Assembly: GCA_964016985.1 (NCBI GenBank)
Contig: OZ024828.1
Span: forward strand, 83,406,308 to 83,470,307
From: Anodontia alba
Taxonomy: Eukaryota > Mollusca > Bivalvia > Lucinida > Lucinidae
DNA length: 64,000 nucleotides
Direction of reading: 5' to 3'
Below the pieces are notes generated by a model. It was not told the origin of the DNA, ran no database searches, and saw only the letters and a program-made list of their open reading frames with translations. Of the stretch, positions 54,501 through 64,000 are shown one piece after another (position 1 is the stretch's first letter; each line of letters starts with the position of its first letter). The position numbers were made by a program, and so were the translations under genes.

Positions 54501-54794
54501 ATTTGTAACAAAGCACGCCTAAATAGGCAATGGAGAAAACCAGTGTCTTATTCTGCATCAAATTACTAGGTGGAAGCACATGATGCTATCTGGCGCCATT
54601 CTGACATCATTTTGACACTTTTCTGATGTCAGTCTTTGATGCCACAACGTTAGATGGTCTAATGTCATTTTTCTCAAGTCAACAACGTAAGAAATGCATG
54701 TAAACATCAGCGTTACAGTCAAAACTGTTGGCTGGATTTCTTTATGCCGTGTGGAAAGTTGGAAGAACCTGAAGGATACAATTATTACTTTTTC

Positions 54795-54985
54795 ATCATT
54801 TTCTATGTGTTAGAATCGAAATAGATCAGCTCTTGTGCATGATTTGTTGAGTAATAAATCACAGTTTGTCGGTCAGTTGTAAGTAGATAAATCACTCGCA
54901 CTCCATTCTTGTGACTGGATCTATTTCACAACTGACCTCCAAACAATGATTTATTACTCATCAAATCACCGCTAGAGCTATTTCT
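54795..54985. mobile_element. MITE with GAAATAG ends and TGATTTATTACTC arms
   Basis: GATTTGTTGAGTAATAAATC on the left and TGATTTATTACTCATCAAAT on the right pair; outer GAAATAGATCAGCTC and GAGCTATTTC also match imperfectly. Confidence 0.6.
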
Positions 54986-55115
54986 TAATTATCCAAACAA
55001 AAGTGCATACATTATACAGAAAGATGACCATAAATGGCCATTTTTCTATATAATCTATACAGTTTTGTAATGCCATTTTTCTATATAATCTCTACATTTT
55101 GTCTTAGTTATACCA
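54985..55115. repeat. Dispersed short repeat, copy 3
   Basis: ATCCAAACAAAAGTGCATAC, GATGACCATAAATGGCCATT and TTTTCTATATAATCTATACA, followed by a second half-copy. Confidence 0.55.
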
Positions 55116-55516
55116 TGGTTTGTACGCATGTACGATGCAATAATGCACAAGCATGAGCCAACGCATTATCCCACGTACATGCGCAGAACCATGGTACAAC
55201 CAATTTATCATATTTTCATGCATGTTATCATCTACACCGCAAGTTTTCATGCTGAATGTTGGGAAGTTAGACTACTATGTGATAATGTTTGGTTACAACA
55301 CTTTTGGAGTCCACCTTTAAACTGTCTTATATGAGCCAGCAGCATGACAAAACCCACAATTAGACTTGTGCGACCAGCAAAGCCACAGATCAGCCTGCGC
55401 ATCTGCAGAGTCTGATCAGAGTATTTGCTGATCGCATGTGCCTTCTACAGCCTCAAGGCTGTTCAAAGAGGAAAACAAGAACCCTTGCCATACTGGGTGG
55501 ATGTACAGGCTGATCT

Positions 55517-55815
55517 GATTTTGTTTGTGTTGAGGTTTTACAGCCCAGTCAACCCAATGGGGTCATGTCGAGCGCGGTCAGTTTGCCTAACCACACGTTT
55601 ACTGGGCAGGCTTAGTCCTCTAAGCAGTTAACCAGTATTGTGCACATTCTTTTGCCAGAAACTGACAACTGCCCTTCTTGAATCAGCAGAAGGGAGAGAA
55701 TGACCATAGAAAATATTTCATGATCACTCTCCACGAAAGAATATTGCCGACCTCGGCGGGGGTTGAACCCGCGAAAGCCTGGTCTCCAGTTAGACGGCGC
55801 ATCCAACTGAGCCAG
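55517..55815 (-). mobile_element. tRNA-derived SINE, family 1, full length
   Basis: Minus-strand head AGTTGGATGCGCCGTCTAAC and CGCGGGTTCAACCCCCGC (box B); body and tail as in the 16037 copy, to which it is highly similar. Confidence 0.85.
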
Positions 55816-56034
55816 ACACAGGCTGATCTGAATCTTTGCTAGTCACATAAGTCTTATTGTAGGTTTTGTCGTGTATTGGCTCATATTTGAATCCATCTTA
55901 TAATCAAGAGTTTTATAACTTAGAGGTTCCAGTGTATATACTTTTAGTTTTCATCATTCAGTTCTTTTTTTTTTCAGATGGCCATCCATCCAAACATTAA
56001 AACATGCAACCAAACTCAGAATGTGGAACATTAA

Positions 56035-56246
56035 TTAACCCTTGTCCTGCTGAATAAAATAAGATGCCACGCCCTTTTCAAATTTTCAGCCAGTCAGATT
56101 ATTTGATCCAGATTGTTGATATAAGTTCACATTCTGAATGGCAAGCAGTGCAGATCCAGATCAGTTGGCTTCTTAGAAGCCAACTGATCTGGATCTACAC
56201 TGTTTGCAAAGGCAGGGTATATCTGGGTTCAGCAGGACAAGGGTTA
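56035..56246. mobile_element. PiggyBac-like MITE, family G (cleanest copy)
   Basis: TTAACCCTTGTCCTGCTGAA and TTCAGCAGGACAAGGGTTAA are exact inverted repeats with TTAA at both ends; central hairpin GATCCAGATCAGTTGGCTTC with perfect complement. Confidence 0.92.
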
Positions 56247-56433
56247 ATATTAACATTTTGCTTGTTTTGTAGGGTTTTTTTTTTGTTCTTTTTGCCAATG
56301 TCTAAAAAGGTTGTGCTACATAGTTCATATTTCCTAGAAAGTTTTTTTGGTGAGTTGAAAGGAAAGTGAGTTAGCAGTATTTATTTAAAAAGAGCATTTG
56401 AACAAGCATTTACAGCTGCATCCCACTATATTG

Positions 56434-56643
56434 TTAACCCTTGTCATGCTGAATAAATTAAGATATCACTCCCACTTCTAATTTTCAGCCAATCAGATTA
56501 CTTGATTTAGGTTGTTGATACAAATTCACACACTTAATGACAAACAGTGCAGATCCAGATCAGTTGGCTTCCAAGCCAACTGATCTTGAGCTACTCTGTT
56601 TGCAAAGGCAGGGTATATCCGGGTTCAGCAGGACAAGGGTTAA
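56434..56643. mobile_element. PiggyBac-like MITE, family G
   Basis: TTAACCCTTGTCATGCTGAA and TTCAGCAGGACAAGGGTTAA; TTAA at both ends. Confidence 0.9.
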
Positions 56644-56717
56644 TATGGCAAGGGAAGAAAGATCATTTCATTCAGGAATCAGTTATATGTCTTTGCTTAT
56701 ATTTATGAAAATGTTCA

Positions 56718-56943
56718 CTTAACCCATTTAAACCTAGCGTCCCATAAAAGGGACATTGACAGTGCAGACCTAGATAAGCCGCCACAGAATGTGGCATCTG
56801 ATCAGGGTCTACATTGTTTGTATTAAGTTCAGATATTTCTACAAAACATGACAATAACAAAAACTAACCAGACACCCCTTATATAGGAAATGAACCTGTC
56901 CAGAGTTAAAGTAGTAGAATCCACTTGGCGTAAAAGGGTTAAG
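56718..56943. mobile_element. PiggyBac-like MITE, family H
   Basis: TTAACCCATTTAAACCTAGC on the left and GCGTAAAAGGGTTAA on the right; module E remnants GACAGTGCAGACCTAGATAA and GATCAGGGTCTACATTGTTT. Confidence 0.7.
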
Positions 56944-57364
56944 TTGCTGATGTACTTTTCTTTGAGGTTTCATGATAATATTAAGAAAATTTCAGAAAAT
57001 TTTAACAAGTGAAACTTGTTGAAAGCCTGCCTCCAATTTACCTACCACACATATTTCTGAATTATTTGCAGCCATTTTTACTATGGGAAAAAATAAAAAC
57101 ATTAGGATTTTTTAAAAATCAATGAAGAGAAAAAAAAACAACTTTTTGTGCATATGTAGTTATGACAAATGCTTTTGCATTGAATCATGACAAATTAAAT
57201 CATGGCAAAATTACTTTTATCTGTGTAAAGCACCAGTCAAAACAAAAAGTCGACTTTCCACAAGATGTCAAAAGCAGAAAAGGACCACAGCACCAGATAA
57301 CAAGAGTATCCAGACAAATATTCATAGCACTAGTTAAGGCGCTTTTTTCAATCCAAATGTATTG

Positions 57365-57482
57365 ATATTTTTCTTATTTCTCCATGAAAACATATGTTGT
57401 GGGTACTCATTAGAAGTGCCTCACTGAGGTGCTTCTAATGAGTACCCACAACATGTTTTCATGGAGAAATAAGAATAAAATT
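57365..57482. repeat. Hairpin element, family A, first of two neighbours
   Basis: TTCTTATTTCTCCATGAAAA, ACATATGTTGTGGGTACTCA and complement around GTGCCTCACTGAGGTGC. Confidence 0.9.
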
Positions 57483-57516
57483 TACCGGATATCCTTCCTT
57501 ATCTATACCTATGAAA

Positions 57517-57640
57517 TATTTTTCTTATTTCTCCACAAAAGCATATGTTGTGGGTACTCATTAGAAGTGCCTCAATGAGGCACTTCTAATGAGTACCTAC
57601 AACATATGTTTTCATGGAGAAATAAGAAAAATATCAACAC
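57517..57640. repeat. Hairpin element, family A, second of two neighbours
   Basis: Same structure with loop GTGCCTCAATGAGGCAC; 35 bp separate it from the previous hairpin. Confidence 0.9.
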
Positions 57641-58069
57641 TTTTTGGTTGAAAAACATGCCTAACCTAGAGCTATATAGACTAACAGAGACTCTAATCTG
57701 GGCAGGTTACAATCCATTTGGTAAGTGTTTCCCTTGGTGAATCATCTTTTCTTTCAAAGAGATCCTTTATTTCTTCTTTCTGGCACAATTTGGAGTTCCT
57801 ACACTACAACCGATGGCTTGTTTACCACGGCTGATTCAAACTTGTTTTTGAGTCCCTAGGAAATCCTTCGACAGATCAAGAAAACATATATTTAGGGACA
57901 TTTTCTTATTTTATCATGAACTAGAAATGTGTCCACAGTACAGGGATGCCCCAGCTGTGGGGTACCTGACTATAAAACTGCAAAATTCTATCTGGTACAA
58001 ATACCTTAACCTGAGTCTAACAGGATCACCTACGTATGTACCTACATATGTACGTACACACATTCGTAC
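57641..58069. other. Unassigned stretch with a GTAC-rich patch
   Basis: Nothing gene-like. At 58030-58070 an ACGTATGTACC-type simple repeat leads directly into the Helitron-like element. Confidence 0.4.
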
Positions 58070-60070
58070 ACAAGAATTCCGCGGAAGGCGTCATCGCATC
58101 TGCTGGGGCAAAAGTCATAGGAGCCACAATCAGAACGTGGTTATTAAATAACTTTATTTCATTCTTAGCAGTGCTTACTTGGAAAACTAGGTTGAAAAAA
58201 ATGTAGACAAAGTGCCAAGTGGGGCACATATATTCCAGGCCAGTCCCATTCCCTCTAATGGCTATATCATCAGCACTGATTTTTCGTATCAAACAGCCCA
58301 ATGATAATGGAACGTTGACGTAAAATGTGTAAAAGTCACTGGAGCATGAAATATAGGTCAAGGTCACAGGTCAAGATACCTGCTAATTCAGTACATCAAG
58401 GAGAAGCACAATGCAAGGTATGGTGGTTGTAGGCCTTATAGTTGAGGAGTTATCAAACATCAACGTAAAATGTGTCAAATATAGGTCAAGGTCACAGGGT
58501 CAAGGTACCTGCCAAGCCAGTGCAATGAGGTGAAGCACTATGCAAGGTTTAGTGGTTGTAGGTCTTATATTTGAGGAGATACCGAATATCAACATAAAAT
58601 GTGTCAAAGTCACTGGAGTGCACAATATAGTAAAGGTCACCAGGTCAAGGTACCTGCCGAGTCAGTACATCGAGAAGAAGTGCTATATAAGGTTGGGTGG
58701 TTGAAGGCCTTACGGTTGAGGACATATGGAAGGGTGACGTAAAAGGTGTAAAAGTCAAGGGAGCGCGAAATATAGGTCAAGGTCACCCAGTCAAGGTACC
58801 ATACATTTAGGAGAAGCACTATGCAAGGTTTGATGGTTGTAGGCCTTATAGTTGAGGAGATATTGAACGTTGACGTAAAATGTGTAAAAGGCACTGGAGC
58901 GCAAAATATAGGTCAAGGTCATTGGGTCAAGATACCTGCCGAGTCAGTACATCTAGGAGAAGCACTATGCAAGGTTTGGTGGCTAGAGGTCTTACACTTC
59001 AGGAGATCTGGAAGGTTGACGTAAATTATGTCAAAGTCACTGCAGCCAAAATATAGGTCAAGGTCACAAGGTCAACGTATCTGCCAAGTCAGTACATTGA
59101 GAAGAAGCACTTTGCAAGGTTTGATGGTTGTAGGCCTTATAGTTGAGGAGATATCGAACGTCAACACAAAATATGTCAAAGTCACTGGAGCGCAAAATAT
59201 AGGTCAAGGTCACCTGGTCAAGGTACCTGCCAAGTCAGTACATCTAGGAGAAGCACTATGCAAGGTTTGGTAGTTGTACGCCTTATAGTTGAGAAAATCT
59301 GGAACGTCAACGTAAATTGTGTCAAAGTCAATGGAGCGCAAAATATAGGTCAAGGTCACTGGGTCAACATACCTGCCAAGTCAGGAGGTCAGGGAGATGT
59401 GTCATGCAAGGTATGATGGTTGTTGTAGAATTGTAGTTGATTAGAATACTAACTTTGACGTAAATGTCGAACTTCGACATAACAGAACTGTTAACAGACA
59501 GACGGACGGACAAACAGACAGACGAATGGAAAAGCGGGCACCTATGTCGCAAAGTCAGGAGGTCAGGGAGATGTTTCATACAAGGTTTGATTGTTGTTTA
59601 GTCTTGTAGTTGATTAAAATACTAACTTTGACATAAATGTCGAAGTTAACAGAAATGTTAACAGACGGACAGAGGAACAGACAGACGAATGGAAAAGTGG
59701 GCACCTATGTCGCAGTCGGGAGGTCAGGGAGATGTTTCATGCAAGGTTTGATGGTTGTTTAGTCTTGTAGTTGATTAAAATACTAACTTTGACATAAATG
59801 TCGAACGTCGACATAAATGTTGACAGACGGACGGACGGATGGACAGACATACGAAAAAGCGGTCGCCTATGTCGCAAAGTCAGGAGGTCAGGGAGATGTT
59901 TCATGCAAGGTTTGATGGTTGTTTAGTCTTGTAGTTGATTAGAATACTAACTTTGACATAAATGTCGAACGTCGACATAAATGTTGACAGACGGACGGAC
60001 TGACGGACGGACAGACGGACGGAAAATCGGACGCCTATATCGCACCCTGCTACAAGCAGGTGCGATAAAA
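58070..60070 (+). mobile_element. Helitron-like element, family 2, copy 2
   Basis: Matches 4114-6153 from ACAAGAATTCCGCGGAA to the hairpin CCTGCTACAAGCAGG and TGCGATAAAA, including leader, both satellite arrays and the GACGGACGG tract. Small indels and substitutions distinguish the copies. The flanks differ from copy 1, so it is an independent insertion rather than a segmental duplication. Confidence 0.85.
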
Positions 60071-60149
60071 AGGACGTACATTCATATGCACATACCCACA
60101 TATGGAACACCGAAAAACTATATGCCCCTGGCATCATCCGATGCGGGGG

Positions 60150-60235
60150 CAGAAAAACATACATTGTGTACTCATTAGAATTGTCTCACTGAGATGATTC
60201 TAATGAGTACACTCAACAAACCATTATTTTATAGA
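60150..60235. repeat. Hairpin element, family A (diverged)
   Basis: AACATACATTGTGTACTCAT and ATGAGTACACTCAACAAACC around TGTCTCACTGAGATGA. Confidence 0.7.
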
Positions 60236-60402
60236 AGATTGAAAAGACACCCCTAAATTATCACCATTTGCCTACTGATGTAGCACTATTCGTCACCTTA
60301 GCACATAACTCCTTACTGTATATATTTAATTGAGTTATTTTTTGCGCTAAGGTGACTTGTTTTTGTTTGTTCTTTTTACTGCCTTAAATACTCTATTTAC
60401 CC

Positions 60403-60602
60403 TTAACCCATTGTAGACTGAATAGACTCTTCAACACTATATATTGGAAGAGTCCAATTTCAATTTTAGGTACGCCCGGCTTGGAGATTTACATATACCT
60501 AGAGAAAAATGGCTACAGACAGCTGCATTCTGTGGCGTCTGATCTGGGTCTGCACTATTTGCCAATTACCCTTTTACAAGTCTCCCGACTTCAATGGGTT
60601 AA
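60403..60602. mobile_element. PiggyBac-like MITE, family H, TTAA at both ends
   Basis: TTAACCCATTGTAGACTGAA on the left and GACTTCAATGGGTTAA on the right. Confidence 0.8.
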
Positions 60603-60730
60603 TATTGGGACACCTAATCTACTTAACATATTTCTCCTAAAATTTGAACAAATTTCCATGGTACCTAAGATGTTCAGGGCATTGTAGTTTTACTGTATAT
60701 CAGGGAGTCATTCTATTGTTTGGATGGACT

Positions 60731-61237
60731 CAACCCATTAAAGACTGAATATACTCTCCCACACTATATATTGGAAGAGTCCATTTTTCGATTTTAGGTA
60801 TGTCAGGCTATATGATGTAGATATTCCATTACGAAAACATGCCTATTCAAATATACTGAACATTTTACCACCAAAAAAAATGAAAAATTTCAGATAAAAA
60901 TTCTGATAGTTTTCATGTTTCTGCTTAAAACATAGATTGTGGGTACTCGGTAGAACCGCCTTGACGAGGCGGTTCTAACGAGTACCCACAATCTATGTTT
61001 TTGAGCAGAAATAAGAAAAATAATGTATACCCCTGTGAACCCCAGTTTTACTGTATAAAAGTGGGGTTTAAGGGGGTCAAAATTATATAGGTATGTTTTT
61101 TGATGCTAAAGAAAAATGGTTGCACTATCTGCAAACAGTGGAAACCCCAATCAGATGCCGCAATCTGCAGCATATGATCTGAGTCTGCACTGTTTGCCAG
61201 TTACCCGTTTAAGGGTCTCTAGTCTTAAATGGGTTAA
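60731..61237. mobile_element. PiggyBac-like MITE, family H, with nested MITE
   Basis: TCAACCCATTAAAGACTGAA on the left and AGTCTTAAATGGGTTAA on the right. The element is enlarged by the insertion at 60833-61100. It ends 57 bp from the donor splice site of the first PKC exon. Confidence 0.78.
60833..61100. mobile_element. MITE with GAAAACATGCCTAT ends, copy 2
   Basis: Same structure as 14857-15124; hairpin arms ACATAGATTGTGGGTACTCG around GAACCGCCTTGACGAGGCGG, and a shared GTGGGGTTTAAGGGGGTCAA right side. Confidence 0.85.
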
Positions 61238-61293
61238 TTTAAAAACTCCCATCTCTTGGACTAGTGCTAGTCTAACTACATGTATAACCTTAC

Positions 61294-61420
61294 CTGGGGT
61301 ATTCACAGCTTCTTTAACATTGATGGCAATGTATGGATCAAACAGCTCATTTGTACTTTCCATTGTCGCTCCTCTCTCCACCTGCATGAGCTTTACCCGT
61401 ATAAACCCAACCCCCGTCAT
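61294..61420 (-). CDS. PRKCD: First coding exon of a novel protein kinase C (C2 domain start)
   Basis: On the minus strand an ATG at 61420 in a favourable context (AAAGAAAATGA, A at -3) opens 42 codons beginning MTGVGFIRVKLMQVERG and ending at a CCCCAG|GTAAGG donor in phase 1. The peptide aligns with the first beta strands of the PKC delta C2 domain: FIRVKL corresponds to the vertebrate FLRIAF, and FDPYIAINVKEAV to PFCAVKMKEAL. The start was chosen because vertebrate PKC delta also begins only a few residues before this strand. The same frame stays open upstream to a possible acceptor (TTTCAG at 61481-61476), so the exon may extend to 61475 as 5' UTR or, less likely, as extra coding sequence. 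The exon is flanked by a MITE pair on its downstream side (60731-61237). Confidence 0.88.
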
Positions 61421-61804
61421 TTTCTTTGGTTCACCCAGCTTTCCTGTTGGTGATAAGACTTCTACGCTTGAAAATCTGAAACCAAATATATATGGAATGA
61501 AAATTTACAGCAAAGGAATCAATGAGACAAGTTTTAATTTTCTAGCCCATGACATCACCCTTAAAGTGCTGTCACAACTGCAGCAGAGGACATTGCAATT
61601 TTTTTTATTTTTCAGAAAAAATAAGACGGCATTTCAAGTGAATGGTCTGCTGCTAAGCCAAGTTTCCTCTGAATAATAATATTTTTTTCTTCAACTGTTG
61701 TCTGTCACTATTTTTCTTGGTGCTTTATGGGTTAAAACCATATGTGAGTTAATATTCTAAATTTAGGAATTGTACCTCTTTATTTCTCCCAAAAATATTC
61801 TTGT

Positions 61805-62040
61805 CAAATAACACTTACAGTGTGCTATGGGCAAATTCAGCAGATGACAAATTGATTATATTTTTCTTATTTTTCCCAGAATTCTTATTTTTTCCAGAAA
61901 ATAGGATTAGACATTTCATGCAAAATAAGGAAACAGTTTGCATACCGTAAAATGTCAAATCTGATTTTCTGGTAAAAATAAGAAAACTATTTCAAAATGT
62001 CATCTGCAGAAATTTTTACCAAGCATGCTTAGCTTTAAAT
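61805..62040. mobile_element. Palindromic MITE, family C
   Basis: AACACTTACAGTGTGCTATG, CAGCAGATGACAAATTG and right arm CATCTGCAGAAATTTTTACC; partly duplicated TTCTTATTTTTCCAGAA inside. Confidence 0.65.
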
Positions 62041-62202
62041 CCTAAGATATTTATCCTAAATATTCAGATATGCCTCAGCAAACAGTGCAAACCCAAATCA
62101 GATGCTGCAGAACATGGCATCTGATCAGCTAATGTCACTCATCCAGCAGGCTTTTAGACACATCAACAGGGTTAAAAATGGACTTGGTTGCATGATGTAT
62201 TT

Positions 62203-62450
62203 CTGGGCCCAGTTGTTCAAAGCGTCGTTAGCTTAACAAGCTCGTTAAGGGTCATTTCGTTAACTATTTTAGCGGATTCAATATACAATATTCTGATATT
62301 TTTTGCTGAAAAAATGTGAGTAGCTTTTGCACTGCAAAAGCTACTCACATTTTTTCAGCAAAAAATTTCAGCATATTTGCGTATCACTTGATGCAAATTT
62401 TAATGAGTCGTTAACTAACGACATCATTAGCTTTGAACAACTGGGCCCAG
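62203..62450. mobile_element. Palindromic MITE, family F, copy 2 (248 bp, inverted relative to copy 1)
   Basis: CTGGGCCCAGTTGTTCAAAG ends and the central AGTAGCTTTTGCACTGCAAA hairpin. Same length as 48887-49134 and highly similar when reverse complemented. Confidence 0.88.
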
Positions 62451-62568
62451 TTCATGAACTAACTTGTTACATGTGTTTTTACTCTCAAAGGATCCCTCTG
62501 CTGGCTCTCAAAGGATCCCTCTCTGCAGAATTTGATGTTCAAATTTTAGGAGAAAAATTGTTAGGAGT

Positions 62569-62766
62569 TAACCCATTTACTTCGAGTGGACTCTTCAACC
62601 ATAACTACTTGGACCAGTCTATTTTTAATAGCTGGTTAGATTTTATTATTACTTTAGGAATCCCTATAGAAAAGTGTAGACACTGATCATTCTGTTGCAT
62701 CTGATCTGGGTCTGCACTGTTTGCTATTGCCCGTTAGAGAAGTTTCCAGACTAAAACGGGTGAACC
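62569..62766. mobile_element. PiggyBac-like MITE, family H
   Basis: TTAACCCATTTACTTCGAGT on the left and CTAAAACGGGTGAA on the right, with GTGTAGACACTGATCATTCT and GATCTGGGTCTGCACTGTTT inside. Confidence 0.6.
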
Positions 62767-62837
62767 CAATACATGTATACTGTAAATGTCCTAAAATTTC
62801 ATACATTAAATGTTCTCACAAAATGGCACATGCAAAA

Positions 62838-62912
62838 TTAGTGTAGACCCAAATCAGTCTGCTCCTGAAGGATCACTCCAATCAAGGTCTACACTGTTTG
62901 CCATTCCACTGA
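62838..62912. repeat. Hairpin module E
   Basis: AGTGTAGACCCAAATCAGTC and CAATCAAGGTCTACACTGTT arms. Confidence 0.65.
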
Positions 62913-63469
62913 GTATTTTAAGAAACAACCGCATGCATACAAATCAAAACTTAGGCCGAAAAAGTATGGAATACGGTGTTGGAATTTGATGACATTTACT
63001 GTAATGATATCAAAATTTGTTACCTAATATAATGAAGTCTAAGTTCCTAACAGGGAAACCTCAATTCCAGGTTGTCTCACTGAGGTGCTTCTAATGAGTA
63101 CTCACACAATATTTTTTTTATTGAGAAATAAGAAAAACATCATTACTTTTTGGTTGAATAAGTGCCTTATCGAGAGCTATAATTAACTATAGACATCCAC
63201 TTATTTAGACAAAACTGCCTCTAATGATACTTTGATAATAAAGTCTCAGCAGCATACATCAAACAAGAAGCATCTGCACTTTCATTGGAAACTGCATTTT
63301 CAGACAATAAAAAATGAATTTATATCAAAGGCAGCTCAGGTATCAACCTTTAATAATGTTCCTGCCAAGTCTATTTCCAAACCTTTGTCAGATATAATAG
63401 CTCTTAGTAAGAACACAGCTCCAGATAAGAGGCTTTCTTTATCCGAAAAATAATGATTTTTTTTTTATT

Positions 63470-63570
63470 TCTTCTCAAAAGCATATGGTGTAGGTATTCA
63501 TTAGAAGTGCCTTATCAAGTTGCTTCTAATGAGTACCTACACCATATGTTTTCATTTTTTTGGAATTTCA
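63470..63570. repeat. Hairpin element, family A (diverged loop)
   Basis: AGCATATGGTGTAGGTATTC and GAGTACCTACACCATATGTT around AGTGCCTTATCAAGTTGCTT. Half of another copy lies at 63070-63145. Confidence 0.75.
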
Positions 63571-63654
63571 ATTAAAAATAAATGATAACACTAACTAGAG
63601 TCTTGTATATTGACATTAGAGTCCCATATTGTATTGATGAATAAAACTGCAAGC

Positions 63655-64000
63655 CATGCACCATGCCCCGCCACACAGAGACATATTCCCTATGGACCTG
63701 TAGTATAAGGGCTGAAAACAATCTAAGTTAAACATGAAGAGAAGCAATAAACAGTTATTCCATAACTCCAAAAAAAAAAAAAAGAAAAAACACCAAACAG
63801 TCTAAGTTAAAAATGCAATAAAAAATGATAAAAAATAATTTCAGGATTCTGAAAAAAACAATATGCATATCTTCAGACCATCCTAAAAGCGTGTGTAAAG
63901 TTTCAAAAGGATCGGCCTGAAAATGTAGGAGGAGTTGCGGGCAGAAGGTACATACTCCCTATACATTTCTGTAGTATTAGGGCTCGGAAAAAGTCTAAGT
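63655..64000 (+). repeat. Tandem repeat cut by the window edge
   Basis: CATATTCCCTATGGACCTGT, GTAGTATAAGGGCTGAAAAC, AATCTAAGTTAAA recurs as CATACTCCCTATACATTTCT, GTAGTATTAGGGCTCGGAAA, AAGTCTAAGT at the end, a period near 280 bp. The unit also contains GTTTCAAAAGGATCGGCCTG. Only one unit and part of a second are inside. Confidence 0.65.

Larger units (their letters stand above)
838..61293 (-). other. PRKCD: Giant intron of the PKC gene (60,456 bp)
   Basis: The donor at 61293-61292 (CAG|GTAAGG on the minus strand) and the acceptor at 839-838 (TTTTCAG|GC) join two C2 exons in frame, giving a G codon at the junction. The intervening DNA contains no third stretch resembling PKC, so the two exons appear consecutive. 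The intron is filled with transposable elements, many of them perfect or near-perfect inverted repeats that would fold as hairpins in the pre-mRNA. A small unrecognised exon inside the intron cannot be excluded without transcript data. Confidence 0.85.

Noticed and set aside
61116..61676. 186-codon plus-strand ORF
   Set aside because: It is antisense to the first PKC exon and extends into MITE sequence; the minus strand carries the recognisable C2 domain.

Overview
The window looks like animal nuclear DNA, most likely from a bivalve mollusc. It is AT-rich and has almost no long reading frames. It is crowded with tRNA-derived SINEs, palindromic MITEs, mariner elements and Helitron-like elements that carry satellite arrays, a combination typical of bivalve genomes. 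The species call is inference; no marker gene fixes it.

One host gene can be supported. It lies on the minus strand and spans nearly the whole window. An exon at 61294-61420 holds a start codon and the first 42 residues of a C2 domain. It ends at a clean CAG|GTAAGG donor in phase 1. The next exon, 641-837, opens after a TTTTCAG acceptor, completes the split codon and continues the same domain; its YPEWNTCFDAHLYEGRVIQ stretch is diagnostic of the delta/theta class of novel protein kinase C. The 60,456 bp between the two exons are therefore one giant intron, and everything else described here lies in it or just beside it.

Layout, left to right. 641-837: second PKC exon. 1350-3465: palindromic MITEs. 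3466-10034: a Helitron-like composite holding 145-bp and longer satellite arrays. It was split by a 3.05-kb hAT-like element with 6-bp target duplications, which itself carries a second Helitron-like composite (4114-6153). 10410-11510: a diverged tandem array. 12-14.4 kb: MITEs and a SINE. 15209-15692: a 484-bp LTR element in miniature whose 175-bp LTRs contain a 5S rRNA-derived segment, with a tRNA-Leu-type primer site and a polypurine tract; this is the most unusual object in the window. 16-19.2 kb: SINEs and a Helitron-like element. 20245-23617: another one, split by an intron-containing mariner. 25214-27574: a fourth. 27.8-38.8 kb: palindromic MITEs of several families, tandem arrays and SINEs. 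39.4-42.7 kb: three hAT-like elements, each with a 6-bp target duplication. 43.6-46.6 kb: a mariner inside a pogo-like element inside a palindromic MITE. 46.6-57.7 kb: more MITEs, SINEs and one coding-like fragment. 58070-60070: second copy of the 4.1-kb-region Helitron-like composite. 60.4-62.5 kb: MITEs around the first PKC exon. The window ends in a partial tandem array.

Nothing here works as a pathway; the story is the architecture of a repeat-built intron. The recurring themes are nested insertions with readable target duplications, hairpin modules shared between unrelated transposon ends, and short mobile elements that carry Pol III promoter or satellite cargo. Copy numbers and identities are read by eye; stated boundaries are exact only where a target duplication or splice site is named.
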